Assembly (NCBI RefSeq): GCF_958979055.1 | Contig: NC_084898.1 | Location: 3,358,001-3,422,000 of the forward strand | Direction: 5' to 3' | DNA from: Alnus glutinosa | Taxonomy: Eukaryota; Streptophyta; Magnoliopsida; Fagales; Betulaceae | Length of the DNA: 64,000 nt | Part shown: positions 61,881 to 64,000 of the stretch, piece after piece | Numbering within the stretch: the first letter of the stretch is position 1 | How the letters are laid out: every line of letters begins with the position of its first letter | The notes under the pieces: generated by a model | The model's input: the letters and a program-made list of their open reading frames with translations, nothing else | Database searches by the model: none | What the model was told of the DNA's origin: nothing | Program-made: the position numbers and the translations under genes

Positions 61881-62063
61881 CCATGGGGTGTAGAACTCGA
61901 TAACGATGAAGTCGTGGTTGCTGACAGTTTCGGAGAAGTTCGAGTGGTCCAAGGTGAGCACAAACTCCTTCAATTTTGAATCCTCGACATCGATCCTTGT
62001 CAGAGACGACATGAAGAGAGGCACAGCGAACACCACGAAGCCAATCAAAACCCTAGACTCCAT
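61881..62063 (-). pseudogene. Truncated protein disulfide-isomerase first exon
   Basis: Sixty-one codons from an ATG match the start of plant PDIL1-type proteins: a hydrophobic signal-like stretch (VLIGFVVFAVPLFMSS), then KEFVLTLDHSNFSETVSNHD and FIVIEFYTPW. Intact proteins continue with CGHC, the redox site. Here the next residues are YYNHL and the similarity stops, so the first thioredoxin domain is cut before its active site. No later PDI exon was found in the next 4 kb. A TATA-like TTATAAGT lies about 110 bp upstream, so transcription is possible. It may be a gene fragment or a truncated pseudogene. Confidence 0.75.
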
Positions 62064-62213
62064 TCTCGCAATTCAGTCTCTGTGTTTGTGGTTTTTTGGT
62101 TCTTTGTATGTGTGAGTTTGAGGGATTTTTATGCTGTTTGAGAGTAGAGAGAGAACGAGATATGGCGTTTACTTATAAAATAAAAAATTGTTAGCGTAGA
62201 TTCTAATTCTTTA

Positions 62214-62456
62214 GGGTAATTACATTTTCCCCCCATGAACTACCAACCTCTTCCAACATGTCCCCATGAACTGATAACGAAGATGAGGGTAAAATAGAAA
62301 GCAAAACTTGTAAAACGACATGTGACGGTCACGTGAGGCGTTGACCGTAGGATTTAACCCCTCTGACTGACGAAATGGGGGAAAACCTATAACTCGATAG
62401 TTGGATGCTCTATGTTGGTCGAGTTGGTAGTTCATGGGGAGAAAATGTAATTACCC
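62214..62456. mobile_element. MITE with GGGTAATTAC ends, copy 2
   Basis: Inverted relative of 56751-57023. It shares GGGTAATTACATTTT, CCCCCATGAACTACCAACC, the inverse of GGTCAACGCCTCACGTGACC, and AATGTAATTACCC. It lies in the upstream region of the PDI-like exon. Confidence 0.75.
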
Positions 62457-62539
62457 ATTTTTTTTTTTTAAACAAGTAGTTTAGTTTAGTTTAGTTGTTT
62501 TATTTTATTAATTTTTTATTTTAGTTTTTAAGATAATAA

Positions 62540-63028
62540 GGGTATTATAGGAATATAAAAGAGTGGCATTTTTTACACACATTGGTAGTTTGATGTATCA
62601 CTTTAATGCACGTATCATTTCATGGGGCTATTTTAAAAACGGTTGCTAGTTCATGGAGCCTTTTTATATTTTTCCCTTTATTTTATTTATGTAAATACTG
62701 GTATTAACTTATAAAGGGCAACACACCTTTGGCTAACCTTATATAGTCAACGGTTATGCGGTTATCCAGTTGCAGTTATTAACAGCTAGCGGTATTATCG
62801 GTTAATAATCACCCTACTTGTACATCCCTAATAGACATGGTCTGCACTTGATTGGATGCATGTGTAAGGTTAGTATGATCACTTGTCTTCATCATTTACT
62901 CTCATTTTAACTAAAATATTTTACTTGTTGAGGGAGTTTGATCCACATGTAAGGGAAGTGTTAAAATATAAATTAAATAATTAAATTTATCATTTTTTAT
63001 CCACTTAAATTTTTAGAATAAATAGTAC

Positions 63029-63118
<90 letters not shown>

Positions 63119-63813
63119 CGCATGCGAACGATGTGGCATGTGGTGTGGTAGTATTTGTATGGGATACGTGAATGAGAATTTGATGAATTTAATCTTTAAA
63201 TAGGAAGTCCGCAAAATGGGGTAATTGACAAACTCATTTCCATTCCATATGTGTGTGTGGGTGTTTTCTTTTTCTTTTTTCTAATCATTCCACATAATTT
63301 GAGATGACTTTGAAGTTGATGAAAAGTGTTGGAGTCACTCGAAAGTGAGTAATGCTATAAGGATGACTCATGTGGTAATTGGGATTGGTTCTTCATCTAG
63401 GAGCTCAAAACGACAAGTAGATTTCTATATGTTTTTGTTAGAATATATTTTCCATATATTTTATATTTAAGATTTGATTACAATCAACCATCTATTTCAA
63501 TAATATGAAATATATATATATATGACTGACCTATATAGGCTTATAGGCATGGCTTGACACGGCCTGAATTAGACACTCGAACATGAATTGCATGTCACCC
63601 CTACTTCAACCTTAACCTGCTAGTTTTGAGTTGGGTTTGTCAGGATTGGTTCTTCATCTCGAACTCGAACACTCGAACACGGCCTGAATTAGGACTATTT
63701 AATGAAATTAGTTGCAAAATTATGAACATATCTGAATGAATTACTTTAAAAAAAAAATTTGAAAAAAAATTGTTAATTAAAATGAAATGAAAATGCTTTA
63801 AATAATACAATAA
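62540..63813. repeat. Inverted copy of the STP gene 3' flank
   Basis: The stretch 62540-62870 is an inverted match to about 49430-49770 (for example the TATATAAGGTTAGCCAAAGGTG block). The stretch from about 63690 matches 48590-48660 in inverse. It is the 3' flank of the third, inverted STP copy. A long (AT)n run at 63033-63117 lies inside. No gene is seen here. Confidence 0.75.
63033..63117. repeat. (AT)n microsatellite
   Basis: About 85 bp of uninterrupted AT repeat within the inverted STP 3' flank. A short TATATATA run occurs at the matching place near 49080. Confidence 0.97.
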
Positions 63814-64000
63814 TCAAGCAGTATCTACTCTTTTACCCATCTGAATATCTCCATCTGCAGGAGCATCTCCATTGGAACAAACAAACTTGAGCCAGAAAGG
63901 GTGATTTCACCACACAACTGCCATTTCTTCTATCAGGACACCTTTCGTCTCTTGTAAGAACTTGTAAATGAAGAAGCTCATTATCACCACCCAACATGCA
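63814..64000 (-). pseudogene. Third STP copy, inverted, C-terminal end with premature stop
   Basis: The minus strand encodes the end of exon 4: [25 protein letters not shown], a stop, then NHPFW and [12 protein letters not shown] with the normal TGA at 63814-63816. The Arg codon after VVW has become TGA (63907-63909), removing the last 31 residues. The PETK motif has Pro changed to Gln, and VPIEE has become VLIEE. These changes suggest a decaying copy. The rest lies beyond the window. Confidence 0.85.

Overview
This is plant nuclear DNA, most likely from a dicot and probably a woody one. The evidence is AT-rich non-coding sequence with GT-AG introns, plant-specific AP2/ERF and STP sugar-transporter genes, and layered plant transposons (CACTA, hAT, Tourist-like MITEs, L1-type LINEs, a Cassandra TRIM, solo LTRs). 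No prokaryotic or organellar signal was seen. The species cannot be named from sequence alone; a Fagales-like tree is only an impression.

Layout. 1-181: possible 3' end of a gene cut by the window edge. 1401-5266: a CACTA transposon with a 3-bp target duplication, itself carrying a 5'-truncated LINE and a hAT-type element, each with its own target duplication. 6907-8065: an inverted-repeat element enclosing a broken fragment of a G-type lectin receptor kinase. 8450-31455: a tandem array of four intact, intronless CBF/DREB1 genes, all on the minus strand (8450-9109, 12762-13496, 19614-20303, 25051-25731). It also holds two C-terminal CBF relics beside duplicated LINE copies, repeated 5' modules, and one 5' module that has no gene. 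38567-39244: a separate group III ERF gene (ERF027-like), minus strand. 42386-44927: an L1-type LINE that carries a Cassandra TRIM. 45819-48517 and 53195-56244: two near-identical four-exon STP/HEX6-like hexose transporter genes in direct tandem. 63814-64000: the tail of a third, inverted copy with a premature stop. Between the second and third copies lie a truncated protein disulfide-isomerase-like first exon (61881-62063), an unidentified terminal exon (57698-57805) and solo LTRs.

How it works together. The CBF genes are expected to encode nuclear activators that bind CRT/DRE elements in cold and drought responses. The array shows birth and death: tandem duplication, promoter divergence, an internal in-frame duplication, and pseudogenes. 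All four array proteins carry Lys where DREB proteins usually have Glu at AP2 position 19. The STP genes are expected to encode plasma-membrane H+/hexose symporters. In several places one tandem copy preserves the empty site of a transposon present in another copy, which lets duplications and insertions be ordered. I found no wholly new system. The best leads are the orphan CBF 5' module, the array-wide AP2 substitution, and the transposon-enclosed receptor-kinase fragment.
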